Assembly: GCF_904849725.1 (NCBI RefSeq)
Contig: NC_058524.1
Coordinates: forward strand, 492,316,763 to 492,380,762
Length of the DNA stretch: 64,000 nt
Origin: Hordeum vulgare subsp. vulgare
Lineage: Eukaryota > Streptophyta > Magnoliopsida > Poales > Poaceae
Direction: 5' to 3'
This document shows, piece by piece, positions 33,501-46,104 of the stretch; position 1 is the stretch's first letter; every line of letters begins with the position of its first letter. The translations under genes and the position numbers were made by a program. Under the pieces are notes generated by a model. That model worked only from the letters and a program-made list of their open reading frames with translations, did not search any database and was not told where the DNA came from.

Positions 33501-34437
33501 TTCATTAACACAAATCTCGTAGATGCATTTATGATTAAATCTCAGGCCAAAGATACCGAGGCCAACCTGCTACAATCGTTTGTATTGAATCAAAACAAAG
33601 CTATAATACTCTTCCCTTATGAATTCGAGTGAGTGTTAATGTCTTGTGCATATTCGGTTTCCCTTATTAGTCAAGGTTACAGTAATGTAATTGATGAGTT
33701 ATGCATGCGTGCGTAGCTTCCACTATATTCTCCTAGAGATTAAGCTTGAGCAGGGACTAGTAACCGTCTTAGACTCGAGACGAAAAGATCCCAACGAGTA
33801 TGCGGACATGACTGAAATTCTAGAGAAGTAAGTTAAATCGATCGTTATCGCACCATATCGGCAACTTTGTTCATTTCCTGATATCAAGTAATTGTTTTCT
33901 TTGTCTGACAGGGTTTGGAAAAAATTCACTGCAAAAACTCCGGGACTGGCGAAGAAGCTGCAATTTAGACACCCGAAAGTAAGTACTATAGTAGCATGTT
34001 CCACGCATGTCCTAGTGATTCGAGCGCTAGTTTCATCAATACCATTTAGCATGCTTGCTAACTATCAGTTTGATTGACCTCTATTTCTTGTAAAGTGGTT
34101 GTGGCACGAACCAGGGAATGATTACTGTGGATACTACATTTGCGAGTCCATCCGCCACGTGACCTGTGAGCGGGGCTACTCTGATAAACAATATGACGTG
34201 CGTAAATAATAATATTCACAATTTTATTTTATTACCATCATTTGTGTTCAGTTTCATTTATTCATATATATGTATTGACCCCCTTCTTCAAATTAGATAT
34301 ATCGGATGCGGAATGAACTCCTACCAGCAGATCGTATGCGAGGAATTCAAGAGGAATTGGCGGCATTCTTTCTTGACCACGTGATCGCTAAAGGCGGAGA
34401 ATACCATGTGAACCCTAATGAGTTGAATTTTAATTAG
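30600..34437 (+). pseudogene. Ulp1-like (peptidase C48) gene of the CACTA element, 7 exons, with stops
   Basis: Exons inferred from GT/AG sites and frame: 30600-30845, 30952-33361, 33455-33628, 33717-33827, 33912-33978, 34096-34197, 34297-34437 (TAG). Exon 1 is acidic with three DLEGPGEEEG repeats. Exon 2 holds a basic plant-transposon domain (KPKKEDPEVPTSYVSDKQKE, then KMAKLFRRWKNEL), a coiled-coil-like stretch and a P-rich linker. Exons 3-6 hold the C48 fold: His in FHYILLEI, Asp in VLDSRRKDP, Cys in HEPGNDYCGYYICESI. Ulp1 enzymes cut SUMO-like conjugates; in CACTA elements the role is unknown. Lesions, all in exon 2: TGA at 31621, TAG at 32008, a frameshift near 32060-32070, TGA at 32943. 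Splice sites and triad are intact. It could be translated only in pieces. Confidence 0.85.
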
Positions 34438-34800
34438 GAGATTATATTATAAGAGATAATTATATTGTATATATGTAGCCAGTAGCGTCGGATAGATATA
34501 CGAGAACTTGTTGTTCGACCAATCTCTCACAGAAGGAGAGGTGGTCGATATCACTTCCTTTGTATGCATATGTTCATGACGATCTTCTGTTTCCTTCATT
34601 TGCTTACTAGCTAGCGTGTCTAGTCCTCTCTATACGTATAGTGTGCAGCGTCGACCAAGCACGGAGATAAGAGAGGATACTTCTCTCTATTCATTAGCTA
34701 GCTAACACAATATATGAAACACCTAAATTAACCCCCCAAAACCCTCAACCCCCCCCCCCTTCAAAAAAAACCCCATCACCTGAAATGCTGACGCGTGGAT
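34438..34800 (+). other. 3' untranslated and AT-rich tail of the CACTA element
   Basis: AT-rich DNA after the stop codon with no open domain. A C9 run near 34750 and A-rich CAAAAAAAACCCC text precede the right subterminal repeats. No clear polyadenylation signal could be chosen over the AT-rich background. Confidence 0.4.
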
Positions 34801-35010
34801 GCCTTTTGGTCCCGGTTGGTGTCACCAACCGGGACTAAAGGCCCCCCTGCCCGGACTCGCCGCATCGGCCACGTGGAGGCATCTGTCTCTGTTCGTGTGA
34901 GAACCGGGACTAAAGGCCAAGGGCATTAGTAACGACCTTTTAGTCCCGGTTCCGAAACCGGGACAAAAGGCCCTTACGAACCGGGACAAAAAGCCCTTTT
35001 TTTACTAGTG
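34800..35010 (-). repeat. Right subterminal and terminal repeats of the CACTA element
   Basis: GGTCCCGGTTGGTG / CACCAACCGGGAC (34808), GAACCGGGACTAAAGG (34902), TAGTCCCGGTTCCG / GAAACCGGGAC (34941) and GAACCGGGACAAAAAGCCC (34978) lead to the terminus TTTTACTAGTG at 35010. They mirror the left end. Confidence 0.85.
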
Positions 35011-36780
35011 TAGGGAGAGCTCCTATGCAGCGCTACAAGCATCCGTTAACGATCTGGCGCGTGCACCGCTGCTAGCATGAGCCGGCCCACTTTTTTATTT
35101 TTATTTTGTTATGAAAATAAAATAAAATAAAGTTTGAAGAAAAAAAGCTCATCCATTTAAAAAAAGCATATATTTAATAAAAGGTTCATCAATTTTGAAA
35201 AAAGTTCATCAATTTGAAAAAAGTTCGTTGAAAATGAAAAAAGTTCATCCAATTTAAGAAATGTTCATTAATTTTAGAAAACAATCAATATATCTAAAAT
35301 TAATTCATAAAAAATAAAAAAAAAGTTCTTGTATTTTTTAAAAACAGTTGATTGAACTGAAAAAAAGTTCATAAATTTAAAAAAAGTTCATCCATTATCA
35401 AAAGGATGTTCATCAAATTTCAGAAAAGTTCATGAATATTCCAAAAAGTTCATAAATATTTAAAAGTTATTTGTAGAAATTTAGAAAAAGTAGATCGATA
35501 TTCAAATAAGTTTATAGAATTATCAAAAAAAATAACGTCACGAGCGCCTAGATGGGCCTGCCCAGTTTGAACGCCAAAGGAGTTGCTTAATAAAAGGGCA
35601 CATTAACTAGCGCATGTCTTCCCTCAAAAAAAGAAAAAAAATAACTTGCGCCTGTCATGCCAAATAGGAAACGCACAGTCCGGTCGCCCCACTGGGCCGG
35701 CGCTGTTATTTTTTCCTGTTTCTTTTTTCCTTTTCTGCTTATTTCCTTTCGTTTTTTCCTTTCAGTTTATTTTTCCTTATTTTTTGTTTTTTCGTTCTTT
35801 AGGAAAACGAACAAATTTTGCATTTCCCATCATTTTGTGAAAACATGAACATTTTTTAAACGAGAAATAAATTTGAAAGCACGAACAAATTTATAAGCAC
35901 AAACATATTTTGAAATGTTAAGAACAAATTTTAAAACCAAGAACAATTTTGAGAAATTGTGAACATATTCGGAAGTGCGAACAATTTTTAAAGCACGAAT
36001 ATTTTTTGAATCTTGAGAACAGAAATTTGAAATGGAGAATTTTTTTTTTAATCTTGAGAAAAAATATTAAACTGAGAACATTTTGGAAAAATCCTGAACA
36101 AGTTTGAAAGTGCAAATAATTTATTAAAACATGAACATTTCTAAAATCTTGAGAACAAAATTTTGAAAGGGAGAACAATTTTGAAAAACTCCTAACAAAT
36201 TTGGAAGCACCAACAATTTTTTAAAGCACAAACATTTTTTTGAATCTGGAGAATTAAATTTTGAAACAGAGAAAAAAAATTAAAAACCCCGAACAAATTT
36301 TTAAGGCATGAAACGTTTTTTGAACATTTAAAGCAAATTTTGAAATGGAGAACAATTTTAAAAAACCCCGAGGAAATTTGGAACCGCGGACAATTTTTTA
36401 AAGCACGAATATTTTTTGAATATTGACAACAAAATTTTGAAATGGAGAACAATTTTGAAAAAGCCCGAGCAAATTTGGAAACGTGGAAAAAAAATTAAAG
36501 CACGAACATTTTTTGAATCTTAAGAACAAATTTTCTAACCGAGAACAAATTTGATACTTAAGAACAAAATTTGAAACCAAGAATATATTTTTTTAAACTA
36601 TAGAACATTTTCTTAAAAATCAAGAAAAAATTTAAAAATACCAAACATTTTTTAAAATTTCAAAAATAATTTTTTGAAAATACAAACATTTTTTGAAACA
36701 AAAACCGAAAAAAAGAAAAAAAGAAAAAGAAAAATCATTTCCGTAAACCTTTAATAAGTTTCTCAAAACCGAATAACCCG
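35011..36780. repeat. AT-rich degenerate repeats right of the CACTA element
   Basis: After the TAG duplicate comes GGAGAGCTCCTATGCAGCGC, which I loosely associate with ends of non-autonomous Mutator-type elements in wheat. From 35140 to 35535 AAAAAGTTCATC recurs many times. A GC-rich spacer (35540-35720) is followed from 35835 to 36700 by irregular repeats of GAACATTTTTTGAATCTTGAGAACAAATTT at 30-60 bp spacing (no more than fragments are conserved). No coding domain is present. Element boundaries could not be fixed. Confidence 0.5.
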
Positions 36781-39700
36781 GCTGAAACCTTTAAAAGGTT
36801 TCCAAAACCGAGACATTGCAACCCGTTAAATGGACCAGTTCATTTAAAATCTCTCTCCTCCCCATTATGTGCGAAGCCTGATACCGTTTCGCACAGAGCC
36901 GCGAATAGGTATTCCATCCTCCAGATGAAAGTTCACTAAATATCGACGTCCAAAAACATTTCTCCACCTTCATTTGTCTTGGTCAGTTGGCTCTCTGGGT
37001 CTTCTTTTGTCATTTGATGAGTTGGCTTGAGTTGTCAGTCTGAGTTACAAGACACTTTCCTTTTTCTTTTTGCGCAGCGACTTGTAAGTTGTAATGATCT
37101 GCAAAAGGCGATATGCAATTTGGCTTCTCGTTTTGCATTTTTACGTGAGAAGACGAGTACGCAATGAAGTAGTTCACGCAACATACATACAAACGAAACG
37201 ATCTCTACCTAAGCACTGGCAACCACCAACAACAATCCAGATATATTAGCATTCTTCATATATGACTCGATCGTTCCCCCTGACTGACTTCGGAGTTCAG
37301 GGTTCACACCAAATCTGGTACAGGGGTGACGGTCAACCCGCCGGCCCGTCTCGCCGCGGCCGGCGGCCGTCGCCGTCGATTATAAATTAACCGTGCGTCG
37401 TCATTGACGTGCGTCGAGCAGTTAACCAGAGCGTGCAGACCAACGACGCTGCAACTGCAGCTAGCCCTTTGCCCTTAATGCAGGGCGGGCCGTCGTTGCC
37501 GCCACGCGCGGCACGGCCGATCAGTCTAGTTGGAAGGTTGGGAGGTTGGTTGGTTGGTAACCGTGGCTGTCTCCACTTGTTCGGAGTCGCTGTAGCCCGG
37601 TCTCCGGGGTACGGATGCAGCTGCGTGATGTCCACGAGCCACCCTCGAAGCAAAGACGTACTACGTGCCTCCGGGCTCCGCGCTGCTTCCCGCGCCTACG
37701 TACGCGCCTACGTGGATGAACGACGCTCCAACTTCAGTCAATCAGGCGATCGAATGGTCCGTCGGCAGATTGAGTGCCACCAGTCGTGGGTGAGGTGATC
37801 GAATGGTCCATGCATGCATTGCATCGGGTCAATCGGGGCGTGCTAACTCGTTGTGCTTCTGCACTTAAGCTTCCCTCGGTATCTAACGTAACACCTGCGG
37901 CAACACCAAGCATCAGACTACTGATATTTGCATCCTATCAGACTAGTCATAGACCGTTGGATTGGACATATGATGTACGTTTAATCTGCTGGTTTAGGCC
38001 CATGCAAAACTACCTATCCCTGCTTCATGGGATTGCTTCCGTAAATCATGTGTACCTAGTTTCCTGATTTCATGTGGGAGCTTCCCTGATTATACGTCGT
38101 GTTAACTGCTGATATACACGACCCCTTCATTTTAGGAAACAACTTACAGATTTGTTTAGGCAACTTGATTTCTCATGAAACAAAATTTTAACCGAACGTT
38201 ATCAAAATTTGCATCCAATGCAAATAATACGTGAATCATCCTTACTTGTAATGTTGTATACCAGGTCATAACTCTAATATAAATAAATTATGTTTCCGTT
38301 CAGTGAAGAATTTACTTTTATGGCGGATGAAAATTTGCTTCGATTTATTTGACATTTTATGTACTATGTAACACAATATTTTGTTTCAGAAGCATCATCT
38401 CGTCTTGCTTCCATCAACTAGAAAATTGCTTCGGTTTATTTGATATTTTATGTCCTATATAACACAATATTTTGTTTCAGAAGCATCATCGTCTTGCTCC
38501 CACCAACTAGAAAATTGATTTTAACCTGCTTCGTCGTGAAAAAGGAATTTATTTAACATGTTTGAGAAGCATCACGACCTTGTTTCAATCAACTCGAGAA
38601 TTTCTTCCAACCAAATATTCTCATGCTTCCGTCCAATACGAAATTATCTCTAGTGGTAATTACATATGGTTCTAATTCGCATTAGGGAATTGATTGCAAG
38701 AAAATAAAGAGCTACTGTCAAACAGAGAGTATGCTTCAATAGAGAAGTCGCATTGCTTCCACGCGTCAATTTTTGCTAATTCAAAATTGACCCAGCCATC
38801 ATGTAATAGAAGGCGTGATCCGCGGTGTCGATGGTAGAAGCTGAGGTGTCCTTACCCAAGCATTTCGATCTTCTTCGACATGAAGTCATATAGGTTGTAT
38901 ACCTCGAATGCATGAGCCATGCTGATCGATGCGTGAACTTGACCGTCTTTGAAATTGCTGCATCTGGCTTTGATCTCCGAGCGTCCCCCTCATCACCATA
39001 AAAATATATTTGAGAAATAAAGAAGTAGGAAGCATGGCTAACACAGAACAAAATGATGCTATCATGCACTAGAAGCACACAAAAATTTGATTTGAAAAAT
39101 CTACATGCTTGACAAGCAAAATTTGGATGCATAAATCTAATGTTCGCGAAACCTTGTTGTGATGGGGCACTATATGTCTACAATAGAAGCATAGTAAAAA
39201 ATCAAGGAAGCATGGTTAACAAGAAGCATAGTTGAAGCAAACACTTTTAGATGGAAACATAGAAATTTGTGTATAGAAAACAATGATATCTCAACAAGAA
39301 TCATCTCAATCGGAAGCATACAAAAAATATGATAATTCAGTGACTTTGTATATGCCAAATTGAGATGAAATAATGAGTCAGCTAGCGGACAAGAGACTAG
39401 GTGAAGACCGATTTCGTACAGATTGGCAATGGTCGTCGTCGTTCGGAAGAAGGGACATTAGTGGCAGCCACCAACAAACATCAAGCCGCGGTTGGTGTGT
39501 GGCTTTTGTGTGTCTGAGTAGACACAAATAGGTCGATGACTATGCTGCAGGGAAATGGGAAGTAGGAGCAGAATCAAACCCAGATCAAATGTAACGCAAA
39601 CCCAAACAATTTGATTAAAAATGGACCGAGGATGAGATGAGTCAAGCCCTTATTCGGGTATGTGTGCATACCGGGGTCGATGCCTCGGAATCGTGGGAAG

Positions 39701-40690
39701 TTTCTTTGCGTCCGTGGGAGTTACACGGTCGGCGGGGAGATCAGGGAACGATGGAGCAGACGGGCGAACGACGCTGCACCATCGTCGTGGATGAACTGTA
39801 GACGTCGCAGTCTTTTTTTCAGCAACGATGATGGCGGAGGTAGCCATCACGGCAAGCTCGGGGATGAGTTTGTTGGGACGGGGCTGGCGGGGCGAGATTT
39901 ACTCGCCCTGGCCACGGTGAGTTAGATGGGACGGGGATGGATGCGAGATTAACTCGGGATGAATAAAATTGTGTGGTTAATTGATCCTTTAATTGATGGA
40001 TTGAAGATTTGCTTCTAAGTATGAACCGTTGGATTAGGAAAGAATCAACGCCGTAGGACTAGTGTGAAGAAAGCTTTCTATCAGACTACATATAAAAAGG
40101 GTTTCCCCAAACTAAAAGCTTCATGCATGTGTGAACGAATCTGTAATTGATGTGCGAATCAACCTATGATTGGATGGTTACAAAGACAATGATATTTTCA
40201 GCCATTAAGATTCAAGACCTGACGCTTTCTTATTTCTGGATTTATTTCAGTATTTCTGACGGTGCATATTCAGTGTAAGGATATGTTTCGGTCGACGACG
40301 AGGCATCTACGAGGACTTTGTTCTTAAGATCATATGCTGGTTCAATCTGTCGAAGATGCTCATAGAGATAGGGTATGCGTTAATGCATTCATAATGGTGA
40401 GTGTATGTGCATTTGTATGAGTGCCCACGTCTGTATTGTGTTAAAGAAAGCTCCATGCATGTAATACGGTAGACTATAAATTTGGATTTTTTTTTAAAAG
40501 AACAATATATCGATTTCAACCACGTATGCTTGACACTCATGATGCAGTACATGTTGAAACACGTTTTATTTTCGACACGGCTTTGAACAAGATTTCGAGC
40601 ACATAGTTTACGCTTGAACCTATGGCGAATTAGGAATAAAATGGAGGATGTGCACATTTTAAAAACAAATCCACCTAATCCAAGTGCCAT
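36781..40690. other. Unassigned, low-copy-looking DNA
   Basis: No transposon or host domain recognised. 37320-37830 is GC-rich with TATAAATTA at 37381, followed by an open frame (37409-37798, 129 codons) without known motifs; it could be a promoter or exon remnant, but nothing supports function. 38280-39360 is rich in GAAGCAT/TTGCTTCC motifs and holds a 91-bp duplication. ATCAGACTA and ACCGTTGGATT occur near both 37930 and 40050 in the same orientation, so they are not terminal inverted repeats. 39650-39950 is moderately GC-rich. Confidence 0.4.
38338..38519. repeat. Tandem duplication, period 91 bp
   Basis: CGATTTATTTGACATTTTAT at 38341 recurs as CGGTTTATTTGATATTTTAT at 38432. CACAATATTTTGTTTCAGAA and the following GCATCATC...CAACTAGAAAATTG segment are repeated at the same offset. 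Confidence 0.85.
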
Positions 40691-40817
40691 ACAATATATG
40701 GTAATAAAAATTATGTGAGTAGCTCAATTCAAACTCACAACAATTTAGTTCTTAAAATAAATTCCAAATGTGCTCAATTACAATATGAATAATCTTACAC
40801 AAGTAAAAATTACAACA

Positions 40818-41689
40818 CTAGGTAACTCTACGTCTTTGCATTGCCATGAAAGCATCATTTGTGTCATCTTCACTTACTTCCAAGAACACAACTCGTTCTA
40901 TAAATACCACTAAGAAATCATTCAAGTCATCATCACTCATACTAGTCCTCAACTTACTTTTCATTTGATTCATTACCGACAATACTCTTCAACACTCGTC
41001 GTGGCCATCGGTAATATCAATATCAATATCAATTTGATGAGTAAGTAGACCAAATCATAAAGAACATGCTTCTTTGTTGCAACAAGCATAACAGAGAGCT
41101 CACCAATATTAGTTGTATTTCTAAGCCTATCATCCTATCTCATATCATCAATACAATTGGAAAGTTGAAATTCTAGCCTTATCAAATACGCGCTTGATAT
41201 GTTCATTGATAGAATTTGACAAGTCTCATTACCTTAAGTGCATCATAAGAATAAAATGAATTGATGGGATTCAAAACCGACATGCAAATAAGCAACTCCA
41301 TATTAACCTTATCAAACCGATTGTCAAGCTCTTGAATGGCTTGATCAATGAAACCAAGACATACTTCTCTTCTATATCACTAACCATTTGTTTGTACTTC
41401 ATAACACTTAGGTGATCATCCATGAGGCACGTCACTGTCCTCTCACAAAGGAACTTCAATGCCACTTTGTTACAAAATAAGGTCACCTTTGCAAGAAATT
41501 TTTCCCATCCATGGGACCTCATATGTTGCATTCTACTCTTTGCCAAACTAATAAGTGTCATTTTATTAACAATATCTTGATCTCTCTTTTGCAAAGATTT
41601 GCACAACTCATTTGTGTAGCCAAGAATAACTTGCACGAAGAGAATATTAAAAACAAAGTCAAATGATTCAAAGGCTTGAGTAACAACAT
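40818..41689 (-). pseudogene. hAT transposase (ZMYM1/DUF4371 type), C-terminal half
   Basis: Reading the minus strand from 41689: VVTQAFESFDFVFNILF, GYTNELCKSLQKRDQDIVNK, MQHMRSHGWEKFL. These match the central part of the plant zinc-finger MYM-type/TTF hAT transposases. The dimerisation tail is at 40980-40818 (LRTSMSDDDLNDFLVVFIER, then VFLEVSEDD) and ends at TAG 40818-40820. Stops and shifts between 40990 and 41270 break the frame. The N-terminal half is at 59005-60297; the two are separated by a 17.3-kb Copia insertion. Terminal repeats and the 8-bp duplicate of the hAT element were not found. Confidence 0.8.
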
Positions 41690-43510
41690 TGTTGGGGAAC
41701 GTTGTATGGGAAACAAAAAAATTCCTACGCACGCAATACCTATTCATGGTGATGATCATCTACGAGAGGGGAGAGTGAATCTACATACCCTTGTAGATCG
41801 CTACGCGGAAGCGTATATAACGCTGTTGATGTAGTGGAACATCTTCGCGATCCAAATCGCAGCCTGTCCCGCGATCTCATCATGACCCGTCCCGCGATCC
41901 CATCACGAATCATCCCGATCTAGTGTCAAACGGACGGCACCTCCGCGTTTAGGACACGTACAGCTCGATGACGATCACCGCCTTCTTGATCCAACAAGAG
42001 GGGCACAGAGGTAGATGATTTCTCCAGCACGAAGGCGTGGTGGTGGTGATGGTGACCTAATCCAGCAGGGCTTCGCCAAGCTATACCGAACTAGTCTAGA
42101 CGAGGGAGCCGATCTATGGAGGACAGGGCAACACGTGGTTTTTCTCGTGTTGTTTTCCCTCAAAACCTCCACAACATATAGGAGGAACAAGAGGGAGGGT
42201 TATCTTGCCTCCTACTCAAAGTAGGAGGGTTTCGGCCGAGCCAAGGGGAGGAGTCCTCCTCCAATTCGGTTTGGTGGAGGACTCCCTTCCCACTTGTCCA
42301 CCTCCTTCCTTTTTTTATTTTTTCCTTTTATTTTGCCTTTGGCCGAAATAGGTTATTGGGATGGCCTCACCAGCCCACTAAGGGCTGGTGCGCCACCCAT
42401 AGGCCCATTAGGTCCTCTCTCGGGTGAGTGGCCCCTCCGGCTAAAACTCCGGAACTCATTCGTCACTCCCGGTACTTTATCAGTAATGCCCGAAATCTTT
42501 TCGGAAGCCAAATGCAACATTCCTATATATCAATCTTTACCTCTGGACCATTCCAGAGCTCCTCGTGACGAATAGGATCTCATCCGGGACACCGAACAAC
42601 TTTCGGTCACCAACATACATAATCAATACTACCGAAACATCACCAAGCCTTAGTGTGCACACCCTCCAGGTTCGAGAACTATGCAAACATGACCTGGGAC
42701 ACTCTTCGGTCAATAACCAATAGCGGGACCTGGATGCCCATATTGGCTCCTGCATATTCTACGAAGATCTTTATCGTTTGAACCTCTGTGTCAAGGATTG
42801 AGTTAATCCCGTATGATGTTCCCTTTGTCCTTCGGTATGTTACTTGCCCGAGATTAGATCGTCGGTATCTTCATACCTAGTTCAATCTCGTTACCGGCAA
42901 GTCTCTTTACTTGTTCCGTAATACAAGATCCCGAGACTAACAACTTAGTCACATTGCTTGCAAGGCTTATTGTGGTGTTGTATTACCGAGTGGGCCCCGA
43001 GATACCTCTCCCTCATACGGAGAGACAAATCCTAGTCTCGATTCACGCCAACCCAACAGACACCTTTGGATATACCTGTAGAGCACCTTTATAGTCATCC
43101 AGTTACGTTGTGACGTTTGATACACACAAGTTATTCCTCCGGTGTTCAGGAGTTCCATGATCTCATGGTCATAGGAATAGATACATTGACATGCTGAAAA
43201 CAGTATCAATAAACTGATACGATCATATGCTACGTTCATAGTTTGGGTCTTGTCCATCACATTATTCTCATAATGATGTGATGCCGTTCTCAAGTGAAAA
43301 CACTTTTCTATGGCCAGGAAACCTTGACCATCTTTTATCAACAAGCTAGTCAACTAGAGTCTCACTAGGGATGGTGTGTTGTCCATGTATCCACACATGT
43401 ATTTGAGTTTCCAATCAATACAATTCTAGCATGGATAGTAAACGATTATCATGAACAAGGAAATATAATAATAGCCAATTTATTATTGCCTCTAGGGCAT
43501 ATTTTCAACA
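41690..43510 (-). repeat. 3' LTR of outer Copia element
   Basis: 1,821 bp. The plus strand reads TGTTGGGGAACGTTGTATGG at 41690 and ends in CATATTTTCAACA at 43510, followed by the inverted polypurine tract GTCTCCCACTTG. Open frames inside are accidental. Confidence 0.9.
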
Positions 43511-44900
43511 GTCTCCCACTTGCACTAGAGTCAATAATCTAGTTCACATCGCCATGTGATTGTAATGAATCTAACACCCATGGGGTTTGATCATATCTTG
43601 CTTGTGAGAGAGGTTTTTAGTTAACGGATCTGAATCTTTCAGATCCGTGTGTGCTTTACAAATCTCTATGTCATCCTGTAGATGCTGCTACCATGCACCA
43701 TTTGGAACTATTCCAGATGGTTGCTCCACTATACTAATCTAGTGTACTACTCATAGTTATCCGGATTAGTGCCAAAGCTTGCATCGACGTAATCCTTTAT
43801 GACGAACTCTTTTATCACCTCCATAATCGGGAAAAATTCCTTAGTCCACTAGTTGCTAAGGATAACTTTTGACCGGTGTCCAATAATCCATTCCTGGACA
43901 ACTTTTGTACCCCTTGACAGATTCATGGAAAGGCGCACATTAGGTGCGGTACAGAGCATGGCATACTATAGAGCCTACGGCTAATGCATAGGGGACGACC
44001 TTCGTCCTTTCTCTTTCTTCTGTTGTGGTCGGGTTTTGAGTATTACTCAATACTCACACCTTATAACACAACCAAGAACTCTTTCTTTGACTGTCTATTT
44101 TGAACTCCTTCAAAATCTTGTCACGGTATGTATTCATTTGAAAGTTCTATTAAGCGTTTTGATATAGATCTTGATGCTCAATGTTCAAGTAGCTCAATCT
44201 AGGTTTTCCTTTGAAAAACTCCTTTCAAATAACCCTTTATGCATTCCATAAATTCTACATTATTTTTGATCAACAATATGTCAACCACATATACTTATGA
44301 GAAATTCTATAGTGCTCCCACTCACTTTCTTGGAAATACAAGTTTCTCATAAACCTTGTGTAAACCCAAAAACTTTGATCATCTCATCAATGCGTATATT
44401 CCAACTCCGAGATGCTTGCTCCAGTCCATAGAAGGATCGCTGGAGCTTGCATACTTGTTAGCATCCTTTAGGATCGACAAAACCTTCTCGTTGTATTACA
44501 TACAACCTTTCCTCAAGGAAACCGTCGAGGAAACAATGTGTTGACATCCTATCTCCAAGATTTCATAAATAATGCAGCAACTGCTAACATAATTCCAACG
44601 GACTTGTAGCATCGCTACGAGTGAGAAAGTATCATCATAGTCAACTCTTTTGAACTTGTCAGAAACATCTTTGCGACAAGTCGAGCTTTCTTAATGGTGA
44701 CTTTTCACCATCATCGTATGTCTTTCTTTTAAAGATCCATCTATACTTAATAGTCTTACGACCATCAAGTAGTTCTTCCAAAGTCCACAATTTGTTTTCA
44801 TACATGGATCCTCTCTCGGATTTCATGGCCTCCACCCATTTGTCGGAATTCTAGCCCACCATTGCTTCTCCATAGCTCGTAGGTTCACTGTTGTCCAACA
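43511..44900 (-). pseudogene. Outer Copia reverse transcriptase/RNase H remnant
   Basis: DNA similarity to the forward Copia pol is clear, but the frame is destroyed. The catalytic box at 44280-44291 reads YVVD on the minus strand (TATGTGGTTGAC) instead of YVDD, so one metal-binding aspartate is lost. The same change is found in the inner copy. Stops occur throughout. Confidence 0.75.
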
Positions 44901-46100
44901 ACATGACCTTCAAGACAGGGTTACCATACCACTCTGGAGCAGTATGTGACCTTGTCGACCTACGAGGTTTGTAGTAACTTGATACGAAGCTTCATGATCA
45001 CTATCATCAGCTTCCACTTCAATTGGTGTAGGCGCCACAGGAACAACTTCATGCGCCCTGATATACACTGGTTGAAGTGATGCTTCAATAACCTCATCAA
45101 GTTTCCACCATCCCCCCACTCAATTCATTCGAGAGAAACTTTTTCTCGAGAAAGGACCCGTTTCTGGAAACAAACACTTTGCTTTCGGATCTGACATAAG
45201 AGGTATTCCCAACTGTTTTGAGTATCTTATGAAGATGCATTTATCCGCTTTGGGTTCGGCCTCCTCAGGCTGAAACTTTTTCACATAAGCGTCACAGCCC
45301 CAAACTTTTAAGAAACAACAGCTTAGGTTTCTACAAACCATAGTTCATATGGTGTCATCTCAACGGAATTACGTGGTGCCCTATTTAAAGTGAATGCGGT
45401 TGTCTCTAATTCCTAAACCAAAAATGATAGCGGTAATTTGATAAGAGACATCATAGTATGCACCATATCCAATAGGGCGCGACTATGACATTCGGACACA
45501 CCATCACACCATGGTGTTCCAGGTGGCATTAGTTGTGAAACAATTTCGATATTGTCTTAAGTGTGTACCAAACTCGCAACTCAGTTATTCATCTCTATGA
45601 TCATATTGAAGACATTTTATCCTCTTGTCACGACGATCTTTAACTTCACTTCGAAATTGCTTGAACTTTTCAATATTTCAGACTATGTGATTCATCAGGA
45701 AAATACACATGTATCTACTCAAATCATTAGTGAAGTAAGAATATAACGATATCCGCTACATGCCTCAACACTCATTGGACTGCATACATCAAAATGTATT
45801 TGTTCCAATAAATTACTTTCTTCTTCCATCTCACTGGAAAACGATGCCTTCAGTCATCTTGCCCATGTGGTATGATTTGCATGTCTCAAGTGATTCAAAA
45901 TCAAGTGAGTCCGAACGATCCATCCGCATGGAGTTTCTTCATGAGTTTACACCAATAGGCATGGTTCACATGTCTCAAACGATTCAAAAACGAGTGAGTC
46001 CATAGATCCATCAGTATGGAGCTTATGCGCTTTATACCAATATGACTCAAGCGGCGGTGCCACAAGTAAGTGGTACTATCATTACTACTTTGTATCTTTT
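44901..46100 (-). pseudogene. Outer Copia integrase remnant
   Basis: KVWGCDAYVKKFQPEEAEPK and a CIFIRY-like block (45120-45341) match the integrase tail of the forward copy. Upstream, DNA similarity to the integrase core persists through about 45550, then the frame dissolves. Stops prevent expression. A spacer with acidic residues at 44910-45119 corresponds to the integrase-RT linker. Confidence 0.75.
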
Positions 46101-46104
46101 GGCA

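Larger units (their letters stand above)
23746..35010 (+). mobile_element. CACTA (En/Spm) transposon with Afa array and Ulp1-like gene
   Basis: Left terminus CACTAGTAGAAAACAGGGCT (23746) and inverted right terminus CACTAGTAAAAAAAGGGCT (ending 35010) are matching terminal repeats. TAG flanks both sides (23743-23745 and 35011-35013). Subterminal TCCCGGTT...AACCGGGA motifs crowd both ends and recur internally at 27600-27790 and 28860-29060. The element carries a small coiled-coil/membrane ORF, a stub of the transposase frame, a 337-bp satellite array, a purine/pyrimidine palindrome and a C48 protease gene. No tnp2 transposase core was found, so it is non-autonomous. Confidence 0.92.

Noticed and set aside
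30600..34437. Ulp1-like gene as a host SUMO protease
   Set aside because: It lies between matching CACTA termini, has a transposon-type N-terminal region and contains premature stops.
37409..37798. 129-codon frame after a TATAAATTA box
   Set aside because: No domain, no codon-bias evidence and an overlapping frame on the other strand; kept only as part of an unassigned region.
37850..40120. A terminal-inverted-repeat element bounded by ATCAGACTA and ACCGTTGGATT motifs
   Set aside because: Both motifs occur in the same orientation at the two sides, so they do not form inverted ends, and no target duplicate was found.
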